Shown here: piece by piece, positions 34,929 to 43,389 of the stretch
Layout: every line of letters begins with the position of its first letter
How positions within the stretch are numbered: the first letter of the stretch is position 1
Source of the DNA: Archangium violaceum
GTDB lineage: Bacteria > Myxococcota > Myxococcia > Myxococcales > Myxococcaceae
DNA length: 64,000 nucleotides
Direction of reading: 5' to 3'
NCBI RefSeq assembly: GCF_016859125.1
Contig: NZ_CP069338.1
Span: forward strand, 3,374,501-3,438,500
Translations under genes and position numbers: made by a program
The notes under the pieces: generated by a model
The model's database searches: none
Told to the model about the DNA's origin: nothing
What the model saw: the letters and a program-made list of their open reading frames with translations, nothing else

Positions 34929-35414
34929 TCAACGCCCAGCGGCACGCTTCAACCAGAACTGGCGCCCCTTGCTCTTCACTGCCTCCTCCAAGAACTCCGA
35001 GAAGGAACTGGCAATCTGGCCGCATTGCCTCGGGTCCGGCCATGCTTCATGCCAGCCATCGACGAGGGGGTAACGTCCGTTCTCCTGGCGGCCCACATCC
35101 ACCACCACGTAATCGCCGTCCTGAACGTAGCAGAGTGCATACACGGAGGCGGGACCCCACCGGTCATCGTCTTCGTCGTGGATGGCCACCCGCGCCCGGA
35201 TGAGCTCGGACAAGGGGAGGATGCGGTAAGGGCAACCTGGCCGCTGCTTGAACAACTCCGCCCCGTTGCAATGCAGATAGAAGGCCCGCAGGTCCGGGTC
35301 CAGACGCCACCCCACCCTCCGCTCGAACGCCTCGAGCTCCTCGGGCGTGGCGGGTGGATACGGGAAGTGATCGCGGGAGACCTCTTCGAGCAGGCGGCTC
35401 ATGGGTGTGGCCAT
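34929..35414 (-). CDS. SMI1/KNR4 (SUKH) family immunity protein
   Basis: 161 residues with the SMI1/KNR4 pattern: PPATPEELEAFERRVGW, then LDPDLRAFYLHCNGAELF, then GDYVVVDVG and GQIASSFSEFLEEA near the end. SUKH proteins are the commonest immunity proteins for nuclease toxins. The start chosen (35414) lies 2 bp after the stop of the HNH-type lipoprotein; an in-frame ATG at 35402 (MSRLLEE) is also possible and is the one conserved in the duplicated fragment. It probably neutralises the adjacent toxin. Confidence 0.85.
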   Translation of the reverse strand: MATPMSRLLEEVSRDHFPYPPATPEELEAFERRVGWRLDPDLRAFYLHCNGAELFKQRPGCPYRILPLSELIRARVAIHDEDDDRWGPASVYALCYVQDGDYVVVDVGRQENGRYPLVDGWHEAWPDPRQCGQIASSFSEFLEEAVKSKGRQFWLKRAAGR

Positions 35415-35416
35415 CG

Positions 35417-35836
35417 TCAGTCGTCCGTGTAGGGCAGGTCGGGCCCCACCGTATTCCAGGGGGGTTGACCGCCGTAACAAGCGGGGTACGCCTTGGTGAA
35501 GACCTTATGCACACCCGGCTGCGCGGGAATGATGTTGTTGCGGTCCACCGGGTTGCCACCGTGCTTCAGGTCATGGACATGGTGCCCTGGCCAATTGTCC
35601 CCGTTTTCGATGGGCCACTGCCCGAACTTCTTTGACCAATCATCCCGGAACGAGGCTCTGAAGGCGTCCCATCTATCTCGCTGGGACTCGTTTTCTTCCT
35701 TCGACAACTCGGTGTAGTTGCAGCTGCAGTGATAGATGCCGTAGCGACTCCCAGCCTCAACGTCCATGGGCAAGAGGAAGAGGCAGCCACACCCCGCGAG
35801 GAGCACAAGTAGTACCACCCTCCAGCCCTGCTTCAT
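35417..35836 (-). CDS. Small lipoprotein with HNH-like nuclease motif (toxin)
   Basis: 139-residue protein with a lipoprotein signal peptide ending LLAGC near residue 16. The body carries WPGHHVHDLKHGG followed by NNIIPAQPGVHKVF: a GHH/WHH-type HNH nuclease signature with paired His, an Asp, an Asn and a later His. It is far shorter than SitA toxins and has no membrane-spanning delivery region. The SMI1/KNR4 gene follows 2 bp later, an arrangement typical of toxin-immunity pairs. The start overlaps the tail of the degraded defence locus to the right. Confidence 0.75.
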   Translation of the reverse strand: MKQGWRVVLLVLLAGCGCLFLLPMDVEAGSRYGIYHCSCNYTELSKEENESQRDRWDAFRASFRDDWSKKFGQWPIENGDNWPGHHVHDLKHGGNPVDRNNIIPAQPGVHKVFTKAYPACYGGQPPWNTVGPDLPYTDD

Positions 35837-37326
35837 GGGAATTCCCCGTGGTGATGGCCACCCCTGATGGGTTGCCTGCGAGTTCGCGCGTGTGTTGGAG
35901 CCAACTGTGGCTTCGGGCTCGCCGCGAGGGAGTCCGTAAGGGGAACAGGTTCCTCTTGAACTGCTGATTGCAGAGCGTGCAGGCCAGGAACAGGTTCGTC
36001 CATTCGTAGGCGAGCCAGTAATAACCGGGCCGACCGAGTGGCCCTCCTTCCTCCTGCCGCCACCCCGCCTTGGGACGGAAGTGCTCGACGTCTCCGTAGG
36101 AGATATGGGCGAGTTGCGATTCGCAGAAGGCGCACTTGCCTCTGGCTTCGTCTTTCTTCGTCAGTCGGGGCTTGGAGAGGAGCGCGGTCCGCGCCTTGAG
36201 GAAATCCTCGAGCTGCGGCGGCCGGGCCGTCTCCAATCCGAACAGGTCGCTCGTGAGGAGCTGGTCCACGCGCCAGCCGCGGATGGACTCCACATCGTTG
36301 TCGATGACAACATGGTCGCCCTCTCGCTTCAGGACCACGATGTTCGCATCCGTGGCGCTCTGGACGACGAGCGGACTGTGCGCGGTCACGATGAACTGGG
36401 TGTTGGGGAATCGCTCGGTCAGGTACCCGATGAGCTGGCGCTGCCACGTCGGATGCAGGTGGAGGTCGATTTCATCAACGAGCACTACCGCCGGTTCAGC
36501 TAGCGGGTTGGGGCTCTCGGGGTAGCGCTCGAACAGGCGGCTCGCGAGGTCCACCATCCAGGCGATGAGCGTCCGGTAGCCCAGGCTCAGGTTCCGCATC
36601 CCGACCCACCCGTAAGGTGTTTGTACCTCCACCCTGGCCATCGGGTTGTCCGCGTCGGGAGGTGCGAAGCGCAAGTCACTCACCTCCGGGAGCAGATCGA
36701 GCAGGAGTTGCTTGATGCGATCCCTCCGCTGGATGGCTTCGCCCTGCGCACCTCGTTCATGTGAGCCCTTGCTGGCAGCGTAATCGGCTTGCAAGAGCCA
36801 CTCTTCCGCATTTCTCAGCGGTACGTCCTCGAAGAAGAGGCTATCGCTGGGACCAGACGCTTTCTGGTCAGACAATGAACCAGCACCCAACCTGCGGGTC
36901 GCCCCATAGCCGTAGCACGCCAGATTGACGAAATTAGCGGCAATCGTCGCACTATTGGAGCCTGCTGTGCGTGATGTCAGTTGATATGAGAATCCGGCTT
37001 GATGTCCTTGAGTGCTGTCATTGGATGGCAGATTTCCAGCTTTGAGCTGAACAGACAAACGAGCGTGACGGAACAGGTTCAAAGCCGTTGAGCGCCTGCA
37101 GCAGGGTCGTCTTGCCTATGCCGTTGTTACCAAGAATGACCGTCCATCTCGCCGGACGTCCTTGGTCATCGGAGAGCTTCAGGGTTTGCTCGGGCCCGAA
37201 GCAGCGCACGTTCTTCAGGGTCAATGAAAGGAAGTACACGGGCAGGGGCTGAGAGGGTGCCTGCTTGCGTGAGCCAGCCCGTACGCGCTTGGGCTGCTGT
37301 GAGCTTCCCCGGCTTTTCGTGGCCAT
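35757..37326 (-). pseudogene. Degraded Septu-like locus: PtuA-type ATPase fused to PtuB-type HNH
   Basis: Starts at 37326 (MATKSRG). The N-terminal part has Walker A GNNGIGKTT and ends in one frame near 37020; the rest of the ATPase (LSLGYRTLIAW signature, Walker B AVVLVDEIDLHLHP, VTAHSP) is in another frame from about 37082, so a frameshift lies between. After SDLFGLETARPPQLEDFLK the ATPase tail is missing and the frame continues directly into an HNH protein: KCAFCESQLAH, VEHFRPK, YYWLAYEWTNLFLACTLCNQQFK. This HNH type accompanies PtuA-like ATPases in Septu and in retron Eco78-type systems. The HNH end is also lost. No reverse transcriptase is seen nearby. Probably dead anti-phage defence. 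Confidence 0.75.
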
Positions 37327-37455
37327 GTCGCTCCTCGAAGGGTGCCCACCTCGGCGCCAGATGCAGGCGGTGTACCACGAAGGTTGTACCTGCCCCATCC
37401 GGGTTGTGTGCTCCCTGACGGGGTGCGAACCTCTCCGCGCTCAGAGGGGGAACGC

Positions 37456-38163
37456 ATGAACCAGGGCATCGAGCAGGAAGAGGCGGCGCTGTTCTCGGAG
37501 TGGAAGCAGCACCTCGCGCAGGGCAACCGCCGCTTCTACCCGGATGGGATGGCCAGGGGCTCGTCGTACTGGAACACCCATCCTCGGGTGCTCTTCCTCC
37601 TCAAGGAGGTCAACGCGGACGAGAACGCGGAGGCCTGGAACCTCTTCGACGTGGTGGGCGACGGTAGCATCGGCCCGACGTGGACCGTCATCTCCTATTG
37701 GACCCATGGCATCCACCAGGGCGGGCTTCCGTGGGAGTCCGTCCCCGCCTCGACCGTCCAGTCCCGGCGCGAGGCCATCTCGAAGATCGCCGTCGTCAAT
37801 CTCAACAAGTGTGGCGGCAAGGCGACCAGCGTCGACTCGGAGATGTGGGCCGCCGCCTATCGGGACCGGCAGTTCCTCATCCGGCAGATCCGCCTCTACG
37901 CTCCCCACATCATCATCGCCTGTGGCGTCGGGGACATCGCCAAATCCATCCTCTTCGACGAGCACTGGAGCACCTGGGAAAAGACCTCGACGACACCGCC
38001 CATGTATTGGCTCCGTCCCAAAGCGCTCGACACCCTGCTCGTCTGGACGAGTCACCCACAGGCCCGGCGTCCACATTCCGAGATGTACAGAGAGGTCGTG
38101 GAGGGACTGCGCGAAATCAAGGCGCTCCCGGCTGGCCCCGTGTCCGTTCCTCCCTCGCCCTGA
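37456..38163 (+). CDS. Uracil-DNA-glycosylase-like superfamily protein, function unknown
   Basis: 235-residue soluble protein starting behind a GGGGGAAC ribosome site. Segments RVLFLLKEVNADEN, IAVVNLNKCGG, APHIIIACGVGDIAKS and TSHPQARRPH follow the order of the UDG-like fold (active-site strand, Asn, G-V-G loop, C-terminal HP loop), but the canonical catalytic motifs are not clearly present. Such proteins are often found in defence islands. No partner gene is evident; it lies head-to-head with the degraded Septu locus. Confidence 0.6.
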   Translation: MNQGIEQEEAALFSEWKQHLAQGNRRFYPDGMARGSSYWNTHPRVLFLLKEVNADENAEAWNLFDVVGDGSIGPTWTVISYWTHGIHQGGLPWESVPASTVQSRREAISKIAVVNLNKCGGKATSVDSEMWAAAYRDRQFLIRQIRLYAPHIIIACGVGDIAKSILFDEHWSTWEKTSTTPPMYWLRPKALDTLLVWTSHPQARRPHSEMYREVVEGLREIKALPAGPVSVPPSP

Positions 38164-38208
38164 GGTGAACGGGAGACGGCGTCCGCGTCAGCGCGCCCAG
38201 AGCACGCC

Positions 38209-38754
38209 CTATTCCAGTGGCGGGGACGCGAAGGGCTCGGCGTGCACGAGGGCCTGGCCGGCGTGCACGCCCAATGCCTCCCAACGCTCGCCTTCGCGTC
38301 CGTATACCTCCAGCGTCTGTTTCAATGGGTCCACCATCCACAGGTGCCGCACGCCCTCGCGGGCGTAGACCTTCATCTTCTTCTCCCGGTCCAGCGCCGC
38401 CGTGGACGGAGAGAGCACCTCGCACACCCAGTCCGGCGCGAGCGTGAAGCCCACCACCTGCGGCATCTCCGGCATGCGCTCGCGGCGCCAGCCGGCCAGG
38501 TCCGGCACCAGCACGTCCTCTCCCACGTGCAGCTCGGGCTCGAAGAGGAGCAGCCAGCCTCCCGGTCCTCCCCTCCCCCGGTTGAACGGTCCGTGGAGCT
38601 CTCCGTAGATCGCTCCCTGTGCGAGTGCATGGAGCGAGGCCGGATGGGGACTCGTGTACAGCTCGCCGTCCACCAGCTCCGCCACGAGGTGGGGCGGCAC
38701 CGCCTCCAGGTCCGCGTAGGTCTTCTTGCGTCTCGGGTCGCCACCCATGTCCAC
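38209..38754 (-). CDS. Uma2 family (DUF820) putative endonuclease
   Basis: 181-residue protein with the Uma2 pattern: TYADLEAVPPHLVAELVDGEL at the start, FEPELHVGEDVLVPDLAGWR (the core Glu and Asp of a PD-(D/E)xK fold), DWVCEVLSPSTAALDREKK and HLWMVDPLKQTLEVY. These are expanded in myxobacteria and cyanobacteria, and their role is not established. Single gene converging on the UDG-like gene. Confidence 0.88.
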   Translation of the reverse strand: MDMGGDPRRKKTYADLEAVPPHLVAELVDGELYTSPHPASLHALAQGAIYGELHGPFNRGRGGPGGWLLLFEPELHVGEDVLVPDLAGWRRERMPEMPQVVGFTLAPDWVCEVLSPSTAALDREKKMKVYAREGVRHLWMVDPLKQTLEVYGREGERWEALGVHAGQALVHAEPFASPPLE

Positions 38755-39031
38755 GGTGCTCCGCTGGTTTCAGGGTTCATGCCCGAAGGCTACACCCTAC
38801 CGCTGACATCCGGCAGCCCCACATGTCCTTCGAGGTCACCCTCCGTCTCGTTGTCACGGCCCGGGCATGCGCGCGGGTGGCTGTCTCCCCCATCGGGCCA
38901 CGGGTTGGAAGAACGGGCCTGGATACCCTCACCCCAACCCTCTCCCAGGGGGAGAGGGAGCATCCATCTCCTTCGCTCACCTCCCTGAAGGGATTAGAAC
39001 CCGGGCCCCTCACACCCACCTGGAGTGACTC
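38755..39031. repeat. Intergenic gap with dispersed palindromic repeat, copy 2
   Basis: The only structure seen is TACCCTCACCCCAACCCTCTCCC, a hairpin with arms at 38938-38946 and 38950-38958 (9 bp perfect, 3-nt loop), the whole unit spanning 38924-38960. It matches copies at 28960 and 51261. No gene or promoter is evident in the rest of the gap. Confidence 0.65.
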
Positions 39032-39544
39032 ATGTCCGAGAAGACCGAGAAGAGCCCCGCCGCGCCCAAGTCCCCGCTCTCGCGCGCCGCCGACCGCGCC
39101 CGCATCCCCACCGAGTCCCAGCAGCACCCGCTCAACCCCCGCTCGGAGATTCACGGCCACTCACTCAGCGACCTCGTGGGCCTGCGCCGCACCGGCGTGC
39201 ACCTGCTCCGCATCCCTCCCGGCAAGGAGTCCTTCATCTTCCACTCGCACCAGCTCGAGGAGGAGTGGATGTACGTGCTGTCCGGCCGCGGCATCGCGGA
39301 GATCGCCGACGCGCAGCATGAGGTGGGCCCCGGTGACTTCCTCGGCTTCCCCACCCCGTCCGTCGGGCACCACCTGCGCAACCCCTTCTCCGAGGACCTC
39401 GTCTACCTCTCCGGCGGCGAGCGGCGCGAGATGGAGGTCGCCGACTTCCCTCGCGACAACAAGCGCATGGTCCGCGTCGGTCGCACCGTCTCCCTCTGCC
39501 CGCTCGACACGGTGGAGTCCTTCACCCTCCCCGAGCAGAAGTGA
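39032..39544 (+). CDS. Cupin domain protein
   Basis: 170 residues. The conserved cupin barrel spans about 45-130: FHSHQLEEEWMYVLSGRG supplies the motif-1 His/His/Glu metal ligands and VGPGDFLGFPTPSVGHHL supplies motif 2 with the last His. Similar small cupins bind sugars or modify small molecules; the substrate cannot be told. It stands alone, convergent with the small lipoprotein gene that follows. Confidence 0.88.
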   Translation: MSEKTEKSPAAPKSPLSRAADRARIPTESQQHPLNPRSEIHGHSLSDLVGLRRTGVHLLRIPPGKESFIFHSHQLEEEWMYVLSGRGIAEIADAQHEVGPGDFLGFPTPSVGHHLRNPFSEDLVYLSGGERREMEVADFPRDNKRMVRVGRTVSLCPLDTVESFTLPEQK

Positions 39545-39550
39545 GCCGCT

Positions 39551-39874
39551 CTACTGGCTCCGCGGGATGGAGGGGGACTGGTGCCGCCGCTGCCGCTCCT
39601 GCTGCTCCTGCTGCCGCGCCTCCTCCTCGGCGATCATCGCGCCGCCCACCACCGCCGCCGCGCCGTTGCCCGTGCTCGCCTGCGCGTCCCTCGGCTCGCA
39701 CACGCACCCGGCCGAGCTGCTGATGATGACCACCGCGGAGAGCTTCATGTCCAAATCGTTGCAGTGCGCCACGCACTCGGTGGCGCGCTCCTTCGGGACC
39801 GCGAATTGCGTGGCCTTCTTCGTGATGCAGCCGGCGGACAGCAGGCACGTCAGGAGCAACAAGGTCTTTTTCAT
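39551..39874 (-). CDS. Small lipoprotein, function unknown
   Basis: 107 residues with a clear lipoprotein signal peptide (MKKTLLLLTCLLSAGC, Cys16). After the lipobox there are two CxxxC-type clusters (CVAHC, CVCE) that may form disulfides in the periplasm, then a hydrophobic stretch (AAAVVGGAMIA) and a Gln/Arg-rich charged tail. No family is recognised. Confidence 0.75.
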   Translation of the reverse strand: MKKTLLLLTCLLSAGCITKKATQFAVPKERATECVAHCNDLDMKLSAVVIISSSAGCVCEPRDAQASTGNGAAAVVGGAMIAEEEARQQEQQERQRRHQSPSIPRSQ

Positions 39875-40094
39875 ATAGGAGTCCCCCAGCAGGGAGGCCC
39901 CTGTCTCTCCCGAGGTTCACGCCGCGTCAAGGCAGGGTGCGTCGGAGGTCCAGCAACCCGCCGCGGAGCGCTCACGGGTGAGCGTTTCTCGAGGGGGGAG
40001 GATTACCGCCGGGTCCCATCCAACGCTACGCTCGTCCCGTGGGGTTCCCCTCCGCTTCGGAGGCGCCGCGCGCAGAAGGGGGAGCTGCTTGTCC

Positions 40095-41306
40095 ATGTCC
40101 GCTTTCCGGAGACGCCTCGGCGTCCTCCTCACGTCGCTCCTGCTCCTCTCGGGGGCGGCGCCACCCGTGGCTCCGGCGCCCCCGCCGTCCGCCCCGGCGC
40201 CCCGGCGGATGCGCGTGGTGTTCCTCGACGCGCTGCCGGACAACCCCTTCCGGCGCAACGTCGTGGGCGCCATGCGGGCCGCCGCGAATGATCTCGGCAT
40301 CGACTTCGTCGACTCCGTCATCGCCCAGTGGCCGGGCGAAATGCTCGAGCAGGTGCGCCGGTTGGTGAGCGGGCGCGAGCGCCCCGACTACCTCATCACC
40401 TCCATCCACCGCGGCATCGGCACCCGCGTCCTGGAGATCGCCGAGCAGGCCCGCGTCCCGGTGTTCATCATCAACTCGGGGCTGCGGCCCGAGGATGAAA
40501 AGCGCGTCGGCGGGCCGCGCGAGCTCTTCACGTGGTGGATTGGCCAGATGCTGCCGGACGACCTGGGGGCGGGGGAGCGGCTGGCGTGGCTCCTTTTCGA
40601 GGCGGCCCGGGCGCGCGGGCCCTCCCCGGACGCGCCGGTCCGGCTCGTCGCGCTCGAGGGGCCCCGGCGCGATACCTCCGCCATCCTCCGCAACGAGGGG
40701 CTGGGCCTGGCCCTCTCGAAGTGGAAGGGCGCCGAGCTCCTCCAGAGCGTCACCGCCTCCTGGCTGGGGGACGAGGCCCGGCGCAAGACGTTCCTCCTGA
40801 TGCGCCGCTTCCCGGAGGTCCAGGTCGTCTGGGCCGCCAGTGATGACATGGCGCTGGGGGCGGCGCGGGGAATCGAGGACGCGGGCCGCCGCCCGGGCGT
40901 GGACGTGCTGGTGGGGGGCATCGACTGGACGCCCCAGGCGCTCCAGGCCGTGCGCGAGGGCACGCTGGAGACGAGCCTCGGCGGGCACTTCCTGGAAGGG
41001 GCCTGGGCCCTGGTGCTCCTCCACGACCACCACCAGGGGCTCGACTTCGCCTCCGAGCGGCTCGACTGGCGCACGCCATTCCACCCCCTCACGCGCGCCA
41101 ACGTCGCGGCCTACCAGGACGTGCTCGCCCGGCCCGACTGGGAGGCATTCGACTTCCGGGCCTTCTCGAAAGCAGCCAACCCCCGCCTGAAGCACTACGA
41201 TTTCTCCCTCCAGACCTTGTTCGCGCAGCGGCATGGCCGACTGCCGGGCGGACCCTTGGACACGAATGCAACCCCCCGCCCTCCACCGCACGAGCACGAA
41301 CCCTGA
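40095..41306 (+). CDS. Periplasmic sugar-binding-type protein, sensor partner
   Basis: 403-residue exported protein (signal peptide about residues 1-22). It has the type I periplasmic-binding fold of ribose/LuxP-like proteins: VVFLDALPDNPFRRNVVGAMRAAAND at the start, VPVFIINSG, VVWAASDDMALGAARGIEDAG and VLVGGIDWTPQALQAVREG towards the end. The 3' end overlaps the start of a membrane histidine kinase, so the two are probably co-translated and this protein likely acts as the ligand-sensing partner. No ABC permease or ATPase is nearby. The start is chosen for the signal peptide; the frame is open to 39978. Confidence 0.85.
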   Translation: MSAFRRRLGVLLTSLLLLSGAAPPVAPAPPPSAPAPRRMRVVFLDALPDNPFRRNVVGAMRAAANDLGIDFVDSVIAQWPGEMLEQVRRLVSGRERPDYLITSIHRGIGTRVLEIAEQARVPVFIINSGLRPEDEKRVGGPRELFTWWIGQMLPDDLGAGERLAWLLFEAARARGPSPDAPVRLVALEGPRRDTSAILRNEGLGLALSKWKGAELLQSVTASWLGDEARRKTFLLMRRFPEVQVVWAASDDMALGAARGIEDAGRRPGVDVLVGGIDWTPQALQAVREGTLETSLGGHFLEGAWALVLLHDHHQGLDFASERLDWRTPFHPLTRANVAAYQDVLARPDWEAFDFRAFSKAANPRLKHYDFSLQTLFAQRHGRLPGGPLDTNATPRPPPHEHEP

Positions 41307-43281
41307 GCCGCATGCGCCGCCGGAGCGCGGGCCGGGCTCCCCCTGGGGCTCGCGGTGGCTGCACTCGGGCAACCGGCTCGGCCGCCGGCTGCTCCTCTAC
41401 ATCCTGCTCTTCAGCGCCGCCGTCAGCCTGTTGGGCACGCTGGTGCAGCTCGTCACCGACTACCAGCGCGAGGTGCGGGAGCTCGAGGCGCGCTTCGAGC
41501 AGATCCGCTCCAGCTACGCCCAGAGCATCGCCGAGAGCCTCTGGTCGCTGGACGAGGAGCACCTGCGCATCCAGCTCGAGGGCATCACCACGCTGCCGGG
41601 CATCGCGCTCGCGGAGGTGGACAGCGCGCTGGGCACCCACTACACGGCCGGCGACGGCGCGCGACGCGAGCTCACCCGCGACTTCCCGCTCCACCGCGGC
41701 GCGCTCTTCCTCGGGACGCTCCGCGTGGGCGCCACCCTGGAGGACATCCAGTCCCAGCTGGGCAGCCGGGTGCTCGTCATCCTCGCGACCGAGGCGGGCA
41801 AGACGCTCTTCTTCGCCCTCTTCGCCTTCATCCTCTTCCAGCGGCTGGTGACGCAGCACCTGGCCACCATGGCGGCCTACACGCGGGGCCTGGACACCGA
41901 GCACCTGGACGCCCCCCTGGTGCTGCGGCGCGCGGTGACGGACGGGCTGCGCCAGGACGAGCTGGACGAGGTGAGCGCGGCCATCAACGAGATGCGCGAG
42001 TCGCTGCGCAAGGAGCTGGAGGAGCGCCAGCGCACCGAGGCGGCCTCCGCCTTCCTCGCCGAGGCCGGTGGGGTGCTGCTGGAGTCGCTGGATTTGGAGA
42101 AGGTGCTGCCCCGCATCGCCTCCGTGTGCGTGGGCACCCTGGCCGACTGGTGCGTCATCGACCTGGTGGAGGAGGGGGAGCTGCGCCGGGTGAGTGGGGC
42201 GCACATGGACGTGTCGAAGACGCCGCTGCTCGAGGAGCTCCAGCGGCGCTACCCTCCCGGCCCGGACTCGAAGGTGCCGGCGGCCGTGGCCATGCGCACC
42301 GGCAGGTGGGTGCTGGAGCCGCACCTCACGCAGGACTCGCTGCGCTCGGTGTGCGTGGACGACGAGCACTTCCGGCTCGCGTGGAGGCTGGGCCTGCGGA
42401 GCCTGCTGACGGTGCCGCTGGTGGCCCGGGGGCACGCGCTGGGCGCCATCACCTTCGCCGCCGCCGAGCCGGGACGCTACGGGCCCGCCGAGCTCGCGCT
42501 GGCCGAGGAGCTGGCGCGGCGCGCGGCCATCGCCATCGACAACGCGCGGCTCTACCGCCAGGCGGAGCAGGCGCTGCGGCTGCGCGAGACGTTCCTGTCG
42601 GTGGCCGGGCACGAGCTGCGCACGCCCCTGTTGCCGCTCCAGCTGCGGTTGCAGAGCCTGCTGCGCCGCGGCCGGAGCGGGGCCCCGTTGACGCCGGAGA
42701 TGCTGCTCGCGGAGCTGTCCGCCGCCGAGTGGCAGACGCGGCGGCTCGGGTTGCTGGTGGATCAACTGCTGGACGTGTCCCACCTGCTCGCGGGCCACGC
42801 GCTGGTGCCGCGGCGCAAGCGGGTGGACCTGTGCGAGGTGGTGGCGGGCGTGCTCGAGGGGCTGCAGCGGCAGATAACGGCCAGCGGCTCCGCGGTGGTG
42901 CGCGAGCTGCGGTGCCCGGCGGTCGGCGAGTGGGACCCGCGCCGGCTGGAGCTGGTGGTGTCGGGCCTGGTGCAGAACGCGGTGAAGTTCGGCCAGGGCA
43001 GGCCCATCGACATCCGTGTGACGCCTCGGGACGGCGCGGTGTGCCTCGTGGTGAGGGACCGGGGCATGGGCATGTCGCAGAGCGAGCTGGAGCACATCTT
43101 CGACCCGTTCAGCCGCGGGGTGCCGGAGCAGCACTTCGGGGGGCTGGGGATCGGCCTCTACCTCACGCGCCAGGTGGTGCGGGCCCATGGGGGCACCATC
43201 TCCGTGGAGAGCCGGCCGGGGGAGGGGGCCACCTTCACGGTGGAGCTGCCGGTGGGCGAGGTGTCGGGCGAGGCCGCCTGA
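41266..43281 (+). CDS. Membrane hybrid-free sensor histidine kinase with GAF domain
   Basis: 671 residues. Two membrane segments (about residues 40-60 and 175-195) enclose a short periplasmic sensor; a HAMP-like linker, a GAF domain (about 260-430), HisKA with phospho-acceptor His449 (GHELRTPL), and an HATPase domain with N box LVQNAVKFG and G boxes DRGMGM and GGLGIGLYL follow. No receiver domain and no adjacent response regulator. The start at 41266 follows a GGAC-like site and lies inside the end of the binding-protein gene (41-bp overlap); an alternative is 41233. It probably reads the ligand state of that protein. Confidence 0.9.
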   Translation: MQPPALHRTSTNPEPHAPPERGPGSPWGSRWLHSGNRLGRRLLLYILLFSAAVSLLGTLVQLVTDYQREVRELEARFEQIRSSYAQSIAESLWSLDEEHLRIQLEGITTLPGIALAEVDSALGTHYTAGDGARRELTRDFPLHRGALFLGTLRVGATLEDIQSQLGSRVLVILATEAGKTLFFALFAFILFQRLVTQHLATMAAYTRGLDTEHLDAPLVLRRAVTDGLRQDELDEVSAAINEMRESLRKELEERQRTEAASAFLAEAGGVLLESLDLEKVLPRIASVCVGTLADWCVIDLVEEGELRRVSGAHMDVSKTPLLEELQRRYPPGPDSKVPAAVAMRTGRWVLEPHLTQDSLRSVCVDDEHFRLAWRLGLRSLLTVPLVARGHALGAITFAAAEPGRYGPAELALAEELARRAAIAIDNARLYRQAEQALRLRETFLSVAGHELRTPLLPLQLRLQSLLRRGRSGAPLTPEMLLAELSAAEWQTRRLGLLVDQLLDVSHLLAGHALVPRRKRVDLCEVVAGVLEGLQRQITASGSAVVRELRCPAVGEWDPRRLELVVSGLVQNAVKFGQGRPIDIRVTPRDGAVCLVVRDRGMGMSQSELEHIFDPFSRGVPEQHFGGLGIGLYLTRQVVRAHGGTISVESRPGEGATFTVELPVGEVSGEAA

Positions 43282-43389
43282 GGGGCGCTCCGGCCCACCA
43301 CGCGGCTTGCCTTCCCGGGTGCTCCGCGTGAGAAGTGAGGCACCACGCGGGGACGCCCCTGTCGCCCGCTCGCCTTCCTTCCTGCCGAC

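Noticed and set aside
35757-37326. Retron
   Set aside because: The HNH type is also found in retron Eco78-like systems, but there is no reverse transcriptase or msr-msd-like RNA in the neighbourhood.
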